From contig NW_024881324.1 in NCBI RefSeq assembly GCF_018691265.1, positions 1,770,730 to 1,834,729 of the forward strand: 64,000 bases of DNA, in the 5' to 3' direction. Source of the DNA: Tyto alba (lineage: Eukaryota; Chordata; Aves; Strigiformes; Tytonidae). Made by a program: the position numbers and the translations under genes. A model generated the notes under the pieces. It had not been told where the DNA came from, searched no databases, and saw nothing but the letters and a program-made list of their open reading frames with translations. Positions 35,857-49,480 of this stretch are shown here, piece after piece. The stretch's first letter is position 1, and each line of letters starts with the position of its first letter.

Positions 35857-36869
35857 TGTCCTGGGTTTGAGTGAGTGGTGGGGTTTTTGGTAGCAGGGGA
35901 GGGGGCCACAGGGATGGCCCCCTGTGAGAAGCTTCTCAAAGCTCCCCCGGCTCCAAGTTGGCCCCACTGCTCCATCAAGGCCGAGCCAATTAGTGACGGT
36001 GGCTGCGCCTCTGCAAGAACATGTTTAAGAAGGGACCTGTGAGGAGTAATTGGACTTGTGAGGAGGAGTTGCAACATCTGCATGGACACCAAGGTCAGTG
36101 GAGGAACGGAGGAAGAAAAGGGGGGAGGTATCCCGAAGCGGAGACCCCCCTGTATCCTGTGGTAAGACAGCAGGGCGGCCCCCCCTGCCACCCATCAAGA
36201 TCTACGGTGAAGCAGACACTGATTTATGGCCTGTGAAATGTTTTGCCTGGATGATCAAGGTGCTGTGCCCAAAGAAGGCCGGGGTGGTGTGGGAACAAGC
36301 AGCCCCCACTGTTGTAATTCAGCGCTGGGATGATTGCAGCGTGCGGGGGTGTCCCACACCGGAGCAGCTCAGGAAGGGCTGCAGCCCGTGGGAGGGACTC
36401 GCATCAGAAAAAGTTTGTGGAGGACTGTCTCCTGTGAGAGGGGGACCACGATGGAGCAGGAGGAACAAGTTCCGGACACTCCCCTCACCAAAGATGAAGG
36501 CAGTGGCAGCGCTGACTGCACCCCCCATTCCCTGCCCCTGCACCACTGGGGGAGGAGGTAGAGATATTGGGAGCAGAGCTGAGCCCAGGAAGAAGGGAGT
36601 GGTGGGGGGAAGGTGTTCTCAAGATGTGGCAATGCTTCTCACTGTCCTACTCTGTCAAGTGTTGTTGTTAGTGACTGTAATAAATTTATGTTCTTTTTTT
36701 CTTCCCCTAATGAGTCTGACTTTTGCCTGTGGACAAATTGGGTGATTCGTCCCTCCCTGTCCTATCTCAAATCCCAAGCCATTGCTCATTTTCTCCTTCT
36801 CAGCACTGGGGTGGAATGAGGGAGTGAGCAGCTGTAGGTTGCTCAGTGGTCCTCTGAGCTCAAACCACA
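35857..36869 (+). mobile_element. solo LTR of the same ERV family, copy 2
   Basis: A 1013-bp element starting TGTCCTGGGTTTGAG and ending AAACCACA, lacking three bases of the terminal motif of copy 1. It is clearly homologous to copy 1 along its whole length and has the same orientation. The palindrome GAGAAGCTTCTC is at 35926-35937 and AATAAA at 36679-36684. Its flanking duplication is imperfect. A frame of 215 codons (36098-36745) runs through it. In copy 1 the same frame is broken by a one-base difference near 27135. No viral protein is recognisable in it. It lacks internal proviral sequence, so it is a solo LTR. Confidence 0.87.
36679..36684 (+). terminator. LTR copy 2 polyadenylation signal
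   Basis: AATAAA followed by TTTATGTTC and a T-run, at the homologous position to the hexamer in copy 1. Confidence 0.55.
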
Positions 36870-36874
36870 ATTGC
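36870..36874. repeat. target-site duplication, right copy (ATTGC)
   Basis: Matches the left ATTAC at four of five positions. Confidence 0.5.
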
Positions 36875-39800
36875 TTGTATCAAAACACTGGGAACGGTCT
36901 GTCAGTGATACGGGCTGAATCCTACTGGCTCTGCTTAACCGACGCAGATCAAGGAGGCATGTCTTGGCTACTCATTCAGAGGGGGTGGAAGGGTGTAACA
37001 TTGTGCTCTGCAGAGTTGTGTATAGCATAAAAATGACTTATGACAACATAAAGCATAAGAACAAAAATTTCTAGCAAGACACCCAGTGGCTGCAGTTATG
37101 GCAGGACTGCAACAAGAAGGGTATTGTCCACAGCAGCTTGTGAATGTTATCCACACTTTATCTTGAATAAGAGATTTTTAAAATCTTCCCTTAGAAAATA
37201 GATGTTTACTTTTAAAAAAGTTCATTCACAGGGGAAAAAAAGGAAGAATATAAGCAAATGTCTACAGTATATTGAAACTCTAAAATTAATCCTAGGACCA
37301 AATTCAGCACTGCAAGGCTGTTTCCTGCCTCCTGGGACCCAGACACTGGGGAACCACTGATTGCCAGATTTGTGTAGCAACATGATGAGACTGGCACTTT
37401 GGGGCTATGTTTCTTTGCTGAACTGCATTAAAAAGAACGAGACATTTTTTGGTCATGCAGAGCAATTTTTTTTTGTTGTTGTTGTATGGCTTTATAAGAA
37501 TAAACGTAACACTGAGAGAGGTTATATGTATGTGTTTATAATTACTATCATAATAAAAATGGTTCAGAAATATGCAATTTATAAAAGCCTTTTTTTGGCT
37601 ATTTAGGGTATTTTTTTGCATTACTTTTAAAAAAATATCTACTCTTAGAAAAATAAAACCTTAGCTTACAAAAGCATGAGATGTTTATACTTCATGGAAG
37701 AAATCTGCCTTTAACATTTTAAAGGTTTTCCTTAGTGAGAGGGAGAAACTGTAATCTTTGAGCAACTGAAATGCAGAAGGTTTTTTCAGTGATGAGTGCT
37801 CAGAGAAGCCAGTCTTTACAAGAGCAGCATTCTTCGTTTCTTTTCTTAAACCAGTGAGAGTGCTGAGAACCTTCAAGACCTCAGCACTGTGCAGAAACAG
37901 GCACGAAGGCACAGCAATTTACTACATATATTTGAGGTTTTCTACTTTTTGCCATTTATTTACTACATATTCTTGTTATTTACACTTTCATTTGGGTTCT
38001 TGCATGAAAAAGATGTGATACCACCATCATAAATATGCTGTGAGATTTATTCAGTGTCATATCATCAGTTGCTTGGAACCTGCTGTTAAAAGATGGGAAT
38101 GCTTGAATAGAAGGCTAGATCCCTCTCATCTTCTCTCCCTTCTTCGAGAGGGTGTTGTCCTGCAGTATTCTAATTTTCTAATGGGCCTCATTTACCCTGA
38201 ATGTACAGCACATTTACTCCAGATTGTGATTTCAAGACTCACTATCTTCTGGTCAATCAGTAGTGCAGCATTTCTAGTCTTGTAGCTGACTGGACAAGCT
38301 AAATCACATGAGTCTATCTCAGTCTTAACTATTTGTTAAGAGAAGGAAATATGGATAATTTTTCCTGCTTGCTATTTCTCCAGTGAGATATAGGAAGGAG
38401 TTTATCTATGCTAATGCACGCCATGAATCTGAGGCATGAAATAAATGAAAATACCATAATCACCCATTTGGACATGCAGGAAGATTTAGACAGCATAATT
38501 ACCAAAGCTGGAATTTAGCCAGGATGCCAAGGTTGAACATACTTCCTGCTGCAAATACTACCATGGATTCTTTGCTGACTGCATGTGGCCAGGACCTGAT
38601 TTTTTGCATGTGTTATAGCAAGCTGTCATCTCCTTTCAGTCCTGTCCTAAATTAAGAATGACATATTACATCCAAATCATAGACCTGCATTATCAACAGC
38701 TCATCGAACAGTCTTCAACATAATCACTGTAAGTAATTTACCAGATAAAAGAATGTTAATAGCAAGTACAGTATAATTTATGTGGACACAAATTGTACCT
38801 ATCTTTCAGAAGAAGAAAGGCACTGCTGTGCACAAAGAGTGGATCAAGAGCAAGGTCAAGTGTAAGCACTTCTGTTTAACATGCACAGCCTGAAAACAGC
38901 AGGCGGAGCTTTCAAAGACAGATGTAAATTATACCCAATAAAGTTATTATAAATAATTGCTGTTTTTTCTCTCCTAGTGGGTTTGATATGGTAGAAGCAG
39001 TTATAAATTGAAGACCTATTCATTAGAAGGCATTTAATGAAGACCTCATTTCATCAAGTTAGAGTCAAAAGTTTACAACTTGTAATACTAGAAAGAAATG
39101 GTCATTTTAGTTAGCTAAGCTTCTTAGCTAGCATGTGTAGATACATATGTAAAACACTGTTAGAAGAGATTTGGATCATGATTCTTGAATCTCACTTCAG
39201 TTATACATGTCCTGAATGCAAACACAGGTGAAATTTTGTCTTTGGATTTAAGGAGCGTCCTCTCTTTCTGAAAGCACCAGTGCCTATGATGTACACAGAA
39301 TGGGCTAGGATGTGAAAAGTCAGTATTTTCTTGATGTGTACCAGGGATTGGGATTTGTTAGTTGCACAAAAGATCACATTTTGCCTAGACTTTTTTTTCT
39401 CCCCTCTTTATAACTCCATCCAGCAGAAAGATGGAAAGAAAACATTCAGAACTACCATGCAGTAACTTGAGAGTATCTAACCACAAAACTTCCACTTCTC
39501 ATCAAACCTGCTCTTTACATCATGGGGGGTTCCCCCCAAATCTACTCCCTCAGCAAGGGAAGAAACCTCAGGCTCTTCACTCAGTGATGGAACAGGGACT
39601 TTCTGAAGCACAGCAGAAAATGGCACTTTACTAACCAGCTTTCAGACACCTGCTTGGGTCAGACACACTTTGTAATTGATATGGTATGGAAAATGGTAAT
39701 CAAGTGTTGAAACTGCTCTCTGTGTTGTATGGAGATACCCCAGAAAGGTGCTGTCTGCCATTCTGAAAACGCTTATGCCTCAGAGATCAGGAACACAATG

Positions 39801-40531
39801 TGGAGGATGACGGCAAATTTCTGCCTTAGGATGCTTCATATGTTCCAGCAAGGTAAATAAGACTGACGACAGACAATTTTCTGGACAAGATGCAAGATTA
39901 TGGTGGAGGCAAAGTGGTTTTTGTCATTGGATTGCCCAGAGATTTTCTTAGTGTTCATTACTATTCATTTCTGGTCCTATGCTTTTTACTACTGTAGACA
40001 TCTTCCAGCTCCATCCCCAAATTTACTTGCGAAAAGTAGAGAACGAATGAGGCCAGATCTGTCACACCGATACTACCTTGTCAGCACATAAAAGTTCACT
40101 TAGCTTGCTTCTGGGCATGGACTAATTTTCACTCCACTATCTTCACATTCTTGAGTCATCCGGGTGTCCAAGGGCCTGTGTCTCAGGCTTGTGCCTCAGG
40201 AGCTTTGCATAGCTGATAACATATCTCATCTAGTCAGTTCTCTGATACTGAGTATTTTGATTTCCCCTAAGTCTATCTAGACTTTTAGTGATGCTCTGAA
40301 CAATAGTGAGGGTGAAGTGGTCTTAACAGGTAGGTGAATAATAAGAGATGCCAGCACTCTGTGGCAATCACAGTTGTAAGTCTCCTGACCCCAGAAATAC
40401 TGCTGGTGATACCGGGGCACTTTAGCTCATTTCTTCTTTTTGAGGTATATGCCACAGCATGCAACAAAGGCAAGCTTTCCAAATTTCACAGACGGAACAG
40501 GAATCCCAGTCACAGTACATCAGACATATTT

Positions 40532-40564
40532 GTATACATATATATACACACACACACATACATA
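40532..40564. repeat. TA/CA dinucleotide microsatellite
   Basis: Alternating purine-pyrimidine tract with an uninterrupted (AC)6A core at 40546-40558. Likely polymorphic. Confidence 0.85.
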
Positions 40565-43500
40565 CCGAACAAAGGTAACTGAATTAAAGTCAGCCTTCCA
40601 CAAGTCCCCTTACAAGTAGGTCACACTACGGGCCCTGTTTCTCACCATCCTCAATTGTGTTCCTGCCGGAGCTCTCTGCCAAAATCCTTTCATGCCTGTA
40701 TACACTGCGAGGGAGGGAAGACACTAGCACAAAGGCTCCTTGCTGTAAGGAGGCAAGGAGCTGACCAGGATGACTGAAGAAAAATTGAATTTCAAATCGC
40801 CCACATGAACCCCATTCACCTCACAGTTATTTTTCTCTCTTTCCATAGTTCATTCTCTCTGGTAGCACTGAGGGAAAAATAAGTGTTTTCATTGACATTT
40901 CAGAGACCCTAGTGAGGTTGAGGCATCTGCTGAATGCTTTGTTGAAATGAAGCGTAAGGCCACAGGCCCATTCTGAACTCCATCTTTTATGTACCACTGC
41001 ACCCAAATTGTTCACTGTTCAGAGAGGGCCCAAGGATACATTTCTTCTTCCTATCAGTGACGCTTCCATCTCAGCCCAGTCCTCAAAGGGAAATCTAATA
41101 ACATCACTTTTCCCTTCTGATAGAGATCATGTTGCACATCACTAGTACAAAGGGAAACCCAGTGCAAGACATCAATTCTTACTTTTCAGAACAAATTTCT
41201 TTGACCTTAAAGTTAAGTTACTTTTTTTTTTTTTTGAAAGTATCATATAAAATTTGCAAGGAGCACATCCCCCTCGCACCCCTCCCCCCCTCTTTTTTTT
41301 TAATACTTTTTAATTTGCCTCTTTCAAGAAAGCAAGATGGATGCAACCTGAGATTCCACATGCTTCCTAGAAGATTAATAGTGATGTTGATAATAATCTC
41401 TAAATTTCATAGAAACAAGGAATAGTCCCATGATCCGGGCAGGACAGCATGAGTCAGCCCTAATCCCAACTGAATCTGCTAGTGGGCAGATCACTTTAAT
41501 CTGTGTTGCCATACTGCACCAGAGGTCTGTGAAATTATTTTCAGGCACCTCTGTTACAGAGTTAAAGCTGACCACTCATGTCTTTGCTTCTTTTATATGG
41601 AATTTGTAGAAAGCCAAAAAAAAACCCTAGAAGGTAGAAAAAAAGCATGTAATCCCCAAAGTCCATCTTCTGCTTGAAAATTGTCTTGTGATATTGATAG
41701 AATTCATCAAAAGGATTGTTGCCTTTTTTTTTTTTTTTAATAGGAAATGTATGAGAGCAGAAAAATTCGCTAAGATTCACACTTTTCTGAAGAACTTCTT
41801 CCTTGACTCCTACTGTGCTTTCCACTTGCAAACAGCCTTCTGACTCAAAGGTGCAATGCACATCTCCCTCTCTCTCTTTCTTTCTTTTCAGTATCAGCAG
41901 CCTTCAAAAATTAATTTAATTAATTTCCCTGGAATCTGTTCAATACATGGGCTCCTCTAGATTCCTTTAATAGAAAATTAACTTGGGGTTACAAAAATCT
42001 TTGTTTTTACCTGAAGACTGATAAATGGCAAGCTGCAGCTGATTGTCCCATCATCCTTACAGCTGTACATACAGTCGACAAAAGAACTTCATGCACCATG
42101 TTTTCTCTTCCCTTAGTTGTTTGTTTCAATCTCGTTTTGTCTGTTGGCTTGTTGCATCTTGTACCCATAATTTTGGTTATATAATGATTTTCACTAACAT
42201 TATGAAGTATGACTCCAATAAATTAGATCTTAGTGACTTCAATCTCTATGTATTTCAGACCTTATGTATTATTTCTAACCAATGCTCCAAAACCAGGTAT
42301 GATCACTGCCAGTTCTTGTCAGTAACCTATTTTGTCTGCTAGATGAAGTACATATTCCTGTTCAGTCTTAAGGCCCTTCACAACCCCATTATCTACTTTC
42401 ACAAATACTGTGACTGGCTATCAATTCTTCCAGATTTAGATAAATTAGAATCAAATAAGAATATTGCAAGCTGCAGGTAACTCATGTTTGTAGACTGATC
42501 AGTCTTTGTCTGGAGACCACAACTGATGTTCTTCATCCACTATTACTGAGGTCAACCCTGGTTTCAGTTTGCATTGTGGAAGGAAGCTGACCCTTCCTAG
42601 TTCTGAAAAAAAGAGCAATGAACCCATTTTTTCCATTTGTGGGAAATTCCCCAAGAAATGGGAGAAAATGTTTGCAAATTATACAAGCAGACAAAAAACA
42701 ATGGAATAATCTGTTGATTAGTGATGGGAAACAATCTCTCAGTGAGAAATAATGAGTTGAGCTGGAACAGATTGCTGTTTAATGCAATAGTGGGGAAGAA
42801 TCTAGAGGAAGGACAGAGAAAGAAACAAGATTGAAAGTGATGAGCTGGGAAAATGATCTCTTCAGTTCATGCTGAGTTGATCTGAGAGTAGCTGCCATTC
42901 CCACTACCAGAAAAAGGGTGTGGTAGCAGTTGTGAGGCTAACAATGGGTAAAATTATGTTTCCTACATGGATAAAAGATGATATATAGGGAAAATCTGTA
43001 AGATTCAAACTGCTGCTTGAAGTGAAATCAGTATACAAAGAGATGACATCTGGGTTTTAACAGGAGTCAGATATGCCTGGCTAAAATGACTGAGAAAAAA
43101 GGGGTTTCAGAAACAGCTCTGAGGCAAATAAGAAACCTTTTTGCTATGATCCCTTCTGGTGGCTGAGGCAGACATAAAGAGATATCAAAGAAAGAGGAAA
43201 TTTTAAGTAATTTCTGACTTTTGAAGGATATGCTATAGAAGACACTTAAGTATTTTGTCACTCATCACCTGGGAGTGTTTTTCTTCATCTACTTCTGTAT
43301 AGCTCTCCGAACAAATTCCCCCTAATCCCACTTGAAGCTTTTGGTCACTACTGCAACAGAAAGGAGATCAGATCCAGTGAGTCTGATACCAGTAATCACA
43401 ACTGGATACTCAAGTTTACACTTTTGCCTTGTTTGTCCTTCCATGACCTTTTCAGAAGCTCTGAAACAACACAAACTTTGTAATTAATCCATGGGTGCAT

Positions 43501-45017
43501 TTTCTTTCAGTTTCAAGGAGTAGTTAAAGCAGCTGTATTTATTTACTTGAAAGATCAACAGCATGGAATTTGTTAAAACAAACCCACTGAGAACACTCCA
43601 AAAAATATGTAACTTTTCAAAGTGCTGGTGTGCTTTGCTGTTGATTTTGCACCACACATCATGGAAATATTTTATTGGATGATCTCTGGTCTGAAGAGAA
43701 GATCAGAAGTTGGTAATCTAGTTCATAAATTTTGAGTCCATAGGCATTCCTTCTCCAATTACAAATAATAAGTTTTCATTGAATTTAGACACATTAAGAG
43801 GGTAAGAAAGTGTGTCTCAGAAGCTAACTAGAAATTAAAAGGCATGGGATTTTTAAACATATATTCAGGCAACTTTTAACATAGAGGTTAACATAACTGA
43901 AGAGACACTGTGAACAATTACTAGATGGTTCTCACTGAAGGGTCATTGTGAAAGCTCAGTAAAATAATGAGCTCTGTATTTTTAATTTTCTCTTTTTGTT
44001 TATCCATAATCAGCACTTAATAGCTTAAATGAAGGCACAAGTAATATTTGTATCAGAAGTCACCGAAGTGTACCTTTGTTTCCAAACCAATTTGATTTAA
44101 GTACTCTAGGGTTTGCTTGGAATTTTTTTGCCTCATCTGTTGACAAGTGAATTGGAAAAAATGCCTTTTCAGACAGACCTGTTATTGGATAGATGTAACT
44201 CTAGCAAAATACACCATATACATAATTTTGCTGATTTAATCGAAGAAGATATTTCTGGTGTTTTATTCTAAAAGAAAGACTGGGTAGAATACAGGTGAGG
44301 GTGGCACACAGCCAGTGCTGCAGGACCCACAGTTTGGTAAGGATGGACTACAGAATGAGGAGCAGAGATTTAGCAGTCCGTAAATCCTGCAGAACTGTGG
44401 AGAGTTGACATTTACCAAAGAGAAGACCTTGAAGGAAGGTCTGAAAGAAATGTAACAGCTGGGAGCACAATTAATTGACAAACACTGAATGCTGTGAATA
44501 TTAAAAATAAAATGTGTAGAAATAGAATTTTTCTTCTTGTAGTTACGTAGACAACAGGCTTTTTTTTTAGTATGTGGGTAGTGTTTTGTTTACAGTACCT
44601 ACTGCATTACAGTTTGTCTTTACAGTATATTAATATTTTCTACAATTATTTTTACTTCTTTGTGTTTTTAAATTCATTGATTTTGGTGTATAACTGAATT
44701 GCATGCAGCTTCATTGGCTGAAGTAATCTTTTAAAACAGGGATCCTCACAGAGGAAACAGTATTTCCAATGTTGTTCTTTCCCAGAGCAAGACAACACTT
44801 TGCTACATCCTACTGATATGACGATACAAAAGCACTGCTGTTAGAATTATTAAAACTGATAACTGTAGCTGTTTTAGCTGCCTCTGTTTTGTATTTGTTC
44901 TGCTCCCTCATTCTGACAGTGTAAGAATTTATTTGGTTTAGTCTTCCTTGCTGCCTTCAGCTCTTCCTATAAAGAAAGAGGATTCTTTCTGTGTTGCTGT
45001 GCTCAGGTTTTGCCAGT

Positions 45018-45019
<2 letters not shown>

Positions 45020-45048
<29 letters not shown>
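45020..45048. repeat. T29 homopolymer
   Basis: Longest single-base run in the window. No retroposon body adjoins it on the minus strand that I can recognise. Confidence 0.85.
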
Positions 45049-45052
<4 letters not shown>

Positions 45053-47124
45053 CCTCTAGGTGTCTTGGACCGATTTGCAATTTGCTGAAAATTTGAAGAC
45101 AGATACCGAGCTGGTTCATCACTGATGAAAATAGTTCCACAATTAAAATGGAAATGCAAGGCGGTTTGAAGGATGAGGTGAGAAAATACCTGGTATAAAA
45201 GTAACGTAAATTTTGTATCACGTAACATTATGTGAGGCTCACTGAAACTCATTTCTTTTGTTTTATATTCAACTGATTTTAGTATCACTTCCACAGATTT
45301 ACTCCAGCATAACTGATTTTATAATTTGGCTCCAAGAAGGATAGTGAAGAATGAATTAGCTTCAAGCTGTCTTTCATTTCCCCCCCTTACCCTAGCCCAG
45401 ACTGGATACATAAACAGGATTAGGAGGGAGGGAGCACTTAACCTTGAACATTTACAGCAGAAGTAGAAAGGTAGCGAAAGTATAAATTATTATAAAATGC
45501 CCTCTGGGGACATCAGGCAGAACTAGTTACAGATAGGTTCTGCACCTGTAGCAGATACACGCAACAAATGCAAAACAGTTTCCATGCCAGCTCGTTCCTA
45601 GTTAAACCAAGAGTTCACAAGATCCATAAATCATAGGTTCTGGATCTCTGCCACTTGTTATAAAAGCAAAAAGATGCAAAAAAGAAACATGGAAAGCATG
45701 ATACTGAAAGTTTATTTCAGAGTAGTGTTGTATTTACTTATTATCATAAATGTATGTTATCATGATATTTAAGTGACAAATGTCATTTAGCCAGTACTTA
45801 ATATTGGATGCAAAAATATTTCTTTCTTGAAATGAAAAGCTTTTTTCATACAGCAAAATAACACCTACCTGAGATGCCTGACTAGCAAAATCTGGATCAA
45901 AAGCAAGTTTATGCTGTGACCTTTCAGGATATCTAATTAGAAAAGAAAACATTATTTTCAAAATGCACGCACATTTGCTACAGGAATCTTGAAAAGTCCC
46001 TAAGTATCTTATGCCAAAGTCTCAATTCTACATTAAAAAACCTTTTATATAAATGTGAAAAATCTTAAAAAATATAAAACAGGATTGCATGATAATCTAG
46101 AGGCAGAACTGAATGATGCCACACAATCAAAGTCCCTGCCCTGAAGACCTTTTACAATTTTATGAAAGTCACGGTGCAGAAAGGCAATTAGGGTGATCAA
46201 GAATCTGAGATCATGACGTATTTCCAGCAACTGTCTTAACTGCAAGTTTTAAACATATATTTGAAGTAAGCAAAACTACTTGCATTTAAAATTATAAAGA
46301 TACCATTTTGTTATTCTCTTGGCCATTGATTTATTTAAAAACCTGTCATTTTCCTCTTCTTAGAGGGCTTTCTGGTTCAGAGCCTCTCTGCACACAGGTA
46401 ATAGTGAAGTATTTATCTTTTAAAACCTTAACGTAGTCATAAATAAAATAATGATTTGCAGAATACATGAGATGCAGTAAGAAATCAAGACTCTAAAGGC
46501 ATTTATGGTTCTTAATGATTGTCCCATACTGGGGCATTTACAAGTCTGCCAATCAAAAACCTCATTATATATGCTAGACCATGTATTTGCCTATACATGA
46601 ATTTACCAACACGTACATGTAATTGACTAACATTAGAGATAGTTACAGGCCAAATAAACTGGTAAATAACCTGAAATATAACCAAATAACCCAAACCAAA
46701 GTTCTGCAGAGACAAGAAGATTTGTCTTAGGCTGTTATTTTGTGAATTGATTTCTTTTCGGTTTGAAAACTGCTCTGCCACAGGGTTGATTCAAATAGTA
46801 AACTCAAAGAAATCACTTTAATCCTCTTGGCCTAGTTAGCCACATAAGAATTCTGAATATACAGCTATTAATATCCAAGTTAAATTTTTAAAGTGGCGAG
46901 ATGTGCAGAGTTGTTATAACAAAGGCCATGAAACCAGCTCGGACTGGCGTATAATTGTTATTGCTGAATTTTTTTAGGGTTGTGTTTGATTATTCAAATT
47001 ATTTATGTTTTTCTCAGAGGTGTGTGGTTATCAGATGAGAAGCAACAGGAACAAGATGGAACATGGGAAATTCTGGCTACTTATTAGTTATCGGTTTATC
47101 ACAAGATAAATACTGCAACAGGTA

Positions 47125-47290
47125 GTGCGGAGAAGTTGTGGAAACCCTGTGCTGTCCTTGGAGGTGTTCAATACGCCACTGTGCGTGGCCCTGAATAACC
47201 TGCCGTCAAACCCGATGTCTCGGAGCAGGGGCTTGGTCTAGGTGACATCCAGACAACCCTTCCAATCTGGATTACAATTCTATGATTCTA
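47125..47290 (+). mobile_element. CR1 LINE, 5'-truncated 3' end
   Basis: Follows the CR1 3' terminus: GAAGTTGTGGAAACCCTG, TCCTTGGAGGTGTTCAATAC, a GGGGCTTGGTCTAGGTGACA block, CCCTTCCAATCTGG, then the octamer-type end TTCTATGATTCTA. CR1 is the dominant avian LINE, and most copies are 5'-truncated like this one. Divergence from the consensus is moderate. Confidence 0.88.
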
Positions 47291-47782
47291 CTGGGGTACT
47301 ATCATCTACTTTATAATGATTATCACAGTTACAAAGCTAAATAAATCTCTCCCTTTTTCAACATTTCTGAGGACAACCCTTCAAATACTCTGCAAAGCCT
47401 TGCTATGTGCCCAGCTGAGGGATTTTCCCCTTTTATTCCCACAAAAGCTTTGTGCCTCCTATGTAACTGTCGCTCCCGCTCTCCTGGTTCAACTTTTGAG
47501 TGTTTTGTGTCTGTCGGTGGGATCAGTAACCAAATAATGTGCTTAAAGTCAAAATACTACTTAGAAATTTGCACTTGGCAAGCTATCTTAAGCACTGGCA
47601 GTGCTTAAATGCTCAAGATTGGAATGGTCAGCATACACTGTGTGTTGTGGCGCCTCAGTACTGACCATTCTCCCTCATTCGGAAGTAGAAGGTACGTTCG
47701 AAGGTACAGCAACATTTCAGCCTGGAATATCTGGGTTGTAAGAGCAACTTTGCTTAGCATTGGCGAGTCGATGCAGTACTGC
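47291..47782. other. spacer between two CR1 copies, nothing recognised
   Basis: About 490 bp with no clear similarity to CR1 and no gene. Both CR1 copies are in the same orientation, so they could be remnants of one element split by an insertion, but each has its own 3' end, which argues for two insertions. Confidence 0.6.
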
Positions 47783-48315
47783 AGGTGTGGTGTCATCACT
47801 CATCAGGCCACACCTGGAGTACTGTGTCCAGTTCTGGTCTCCACAATTCAAGAAAGATATAGACAGACTGGATAGGGTTCAAAGAAAGGCCGTACAGATG
47901 GTCAGAGGGCTGGAGAACCTGCCCTATGAGGAAAAACTGAAGGTCTTTTCTCCCTGGAGAAGAGGAGGCTGGGGGGGAACCTCACCACAGTATTCCAGTA
48001 CCTAAAAGGTGGCTACAACGAAGATGGAGGCTCTCTCATCACAAAGAGCCACATGATGAAAACATGGAGCAATGGGTACCAGTTGCGCTGGAAGAGGTTT
48101 CATCTCTATATAAGAACTTTTTTACAGTGAGAACAATCAATCACTGGAACAACCTTCCCAGGGACGCGGTGGAGTCCCCATCACTGGAGGTTTTCAGATG
48201 CGACTGGACAAGGTGCTAGGAAATCTCATCCAGGCTCCATTTCCCACAAAAGGTTGGACCCAATGATCTTTAAGGTCCCTTCCAGTGTGGGCTGTTCTAT
48301 GGTTCTACGATTCTG
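47783..48315 (+). mobile_element. CR1 LINE fragment with the ORF2 C-terminal end and 3' UTR
   Basis: The early part translates to [34 protein letters not shown], the typical C-terminal end of CR1 ORF2 downstream of the reverse transcriptase. A frameshift near 47955-47970 and later stops break the frame. The 3' UTR ends with CAATGATCTTTAAGGTCCCT, TTCTATGGTTCTACGATTC, the CR1 terminal octamer repeats. 5'-truncated and inactive. Confidence 0.9.
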
Positions 48316-49480
48316 ACTGCAGCTCTTTCACCCATTTGTTGTTGTTGGTTGCCAGTGCTGCTATTACCACACCGCACACATCAGGTCACAAGCCAGCAGA
48401 CCAAAGGTTTTGCCTGTACCATGAACATCTTTCTGCCACACGGTATCTTCAGAACAAGAAAGGGAAAAAAGCCCATGTTCTAGAAGACTGAAAGTGGCAT
48501 CTTACTGGCACCTTTGGCTTAAGTAACTTGCATAATCAGCAATTCATTGCCAAAGACCTTGGTCTCATTATCATCTTGTGTAAGCCCAGTCCTTTGTGAA
48601 ACTGTTTTTCATTCCACTGTATTTTGAAATTAGTAAGTTTAAGGCATATTGCAAAATGACTGGTGTACAACTAGACAGTGAAACCTGTCTTCCTACTATA
48701 TTATTGCTAAGAAATCTGAACTCTTCCGTTGGAAAGGTGACCCCAGCAACTTTCATTACTGAAGAGAAGGAAAGGCTATCAAGAGAAGCTTTTGTCATGT
48801 ATCTTTTGTTTAAACTTGTGTTCTGCACTTTGGATATATTTTGCTGTCTTGTTTTGGTAGAAATTTCTTTGAACTAAATTTTTTTCTGGTAGATCTCTTT
48901 TCATTTTTTATTGGATGTTTCTTCTATCATGAATAAACATTGAGAAATAAATATATTTTCCTTTTTTTCTCCTTTTGCGGAAAGTCTAACATATTTGTGA
49001 TGGTGTTAGGCCTTTTGCTCCCCCACAGCACCTGATTTCTGAGGAATATCGAGGGATGACACCCTACAGTAGGGCCTATGAACACCATCTATGTTCCAAA
49101 CCAGTCTTTGTTGCGTGGCGAGTTGCGTGTTGATCCTTCCCCAGTGAGGTCCCACAGCCTGGTTTATTACCCTCGACTTGCAGAACGCCTGTTTTCCATG
49201 AAGCAATACCTCTGGCTCACAAAACCCATCTCTGTCTCACTGCAGCAAACAGCCATTGCCAATTCACCACTTGTCCCCGGCGGCCACGCCAGTATTAGCC
49301 GCCATCCAGCACGGGTGACAGTTTGCCACCCAAGGGGCGGAAGGGCAGCCCACCTAGATCAACTTAAAAAAAATCACCCCAAAACCCCCCAAAACAACAA
49401 ACCAGCAGGCACCCGAGGGCCAGCTGAGGACAACCGCTTGCCGGTTCGCCTACTGCAGTTCCTCTCCCACCCCTGAACCC
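48316..49480. other. upstream flank of the ATP9B CpG island
   Basis: AT-rich first half with no recognised content. From about 49050 onward GC and CpG content rise (for example GCGTGGCGAGTTGCGTG near 49112, CCCGGCGGCC near 49277), forming the shore of the CpG island. A 132-codon frame at 49078-49476 has no recognisable domain and is probably compositional. Confidence 0.6.

Larger units (their letters stand above)
36875..47124. other. gene desert, 10 kb, no gene found
   Basis: AT-rich. No exon or RNA gene recognised. It contains a CA/TA microsatellite (40532-40564), T-rich runs near 41221 and 41726, a TC-rich stretch near 41868-41890, the T29 run at 45020-45048, and a very weak L2-like phrase near 42370-42400 (TTAAGGCCCTTCACAACC). 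Short open frames overlap homopolymers and are not called. Confidence 0.7.

Noticed and set aside
42358..42420. L2 LINE relic (TTAAGGCCCTTCACAACC)
   Set aside because: Only one short phrase fits and there is no extended similarity; not strong enough to call.
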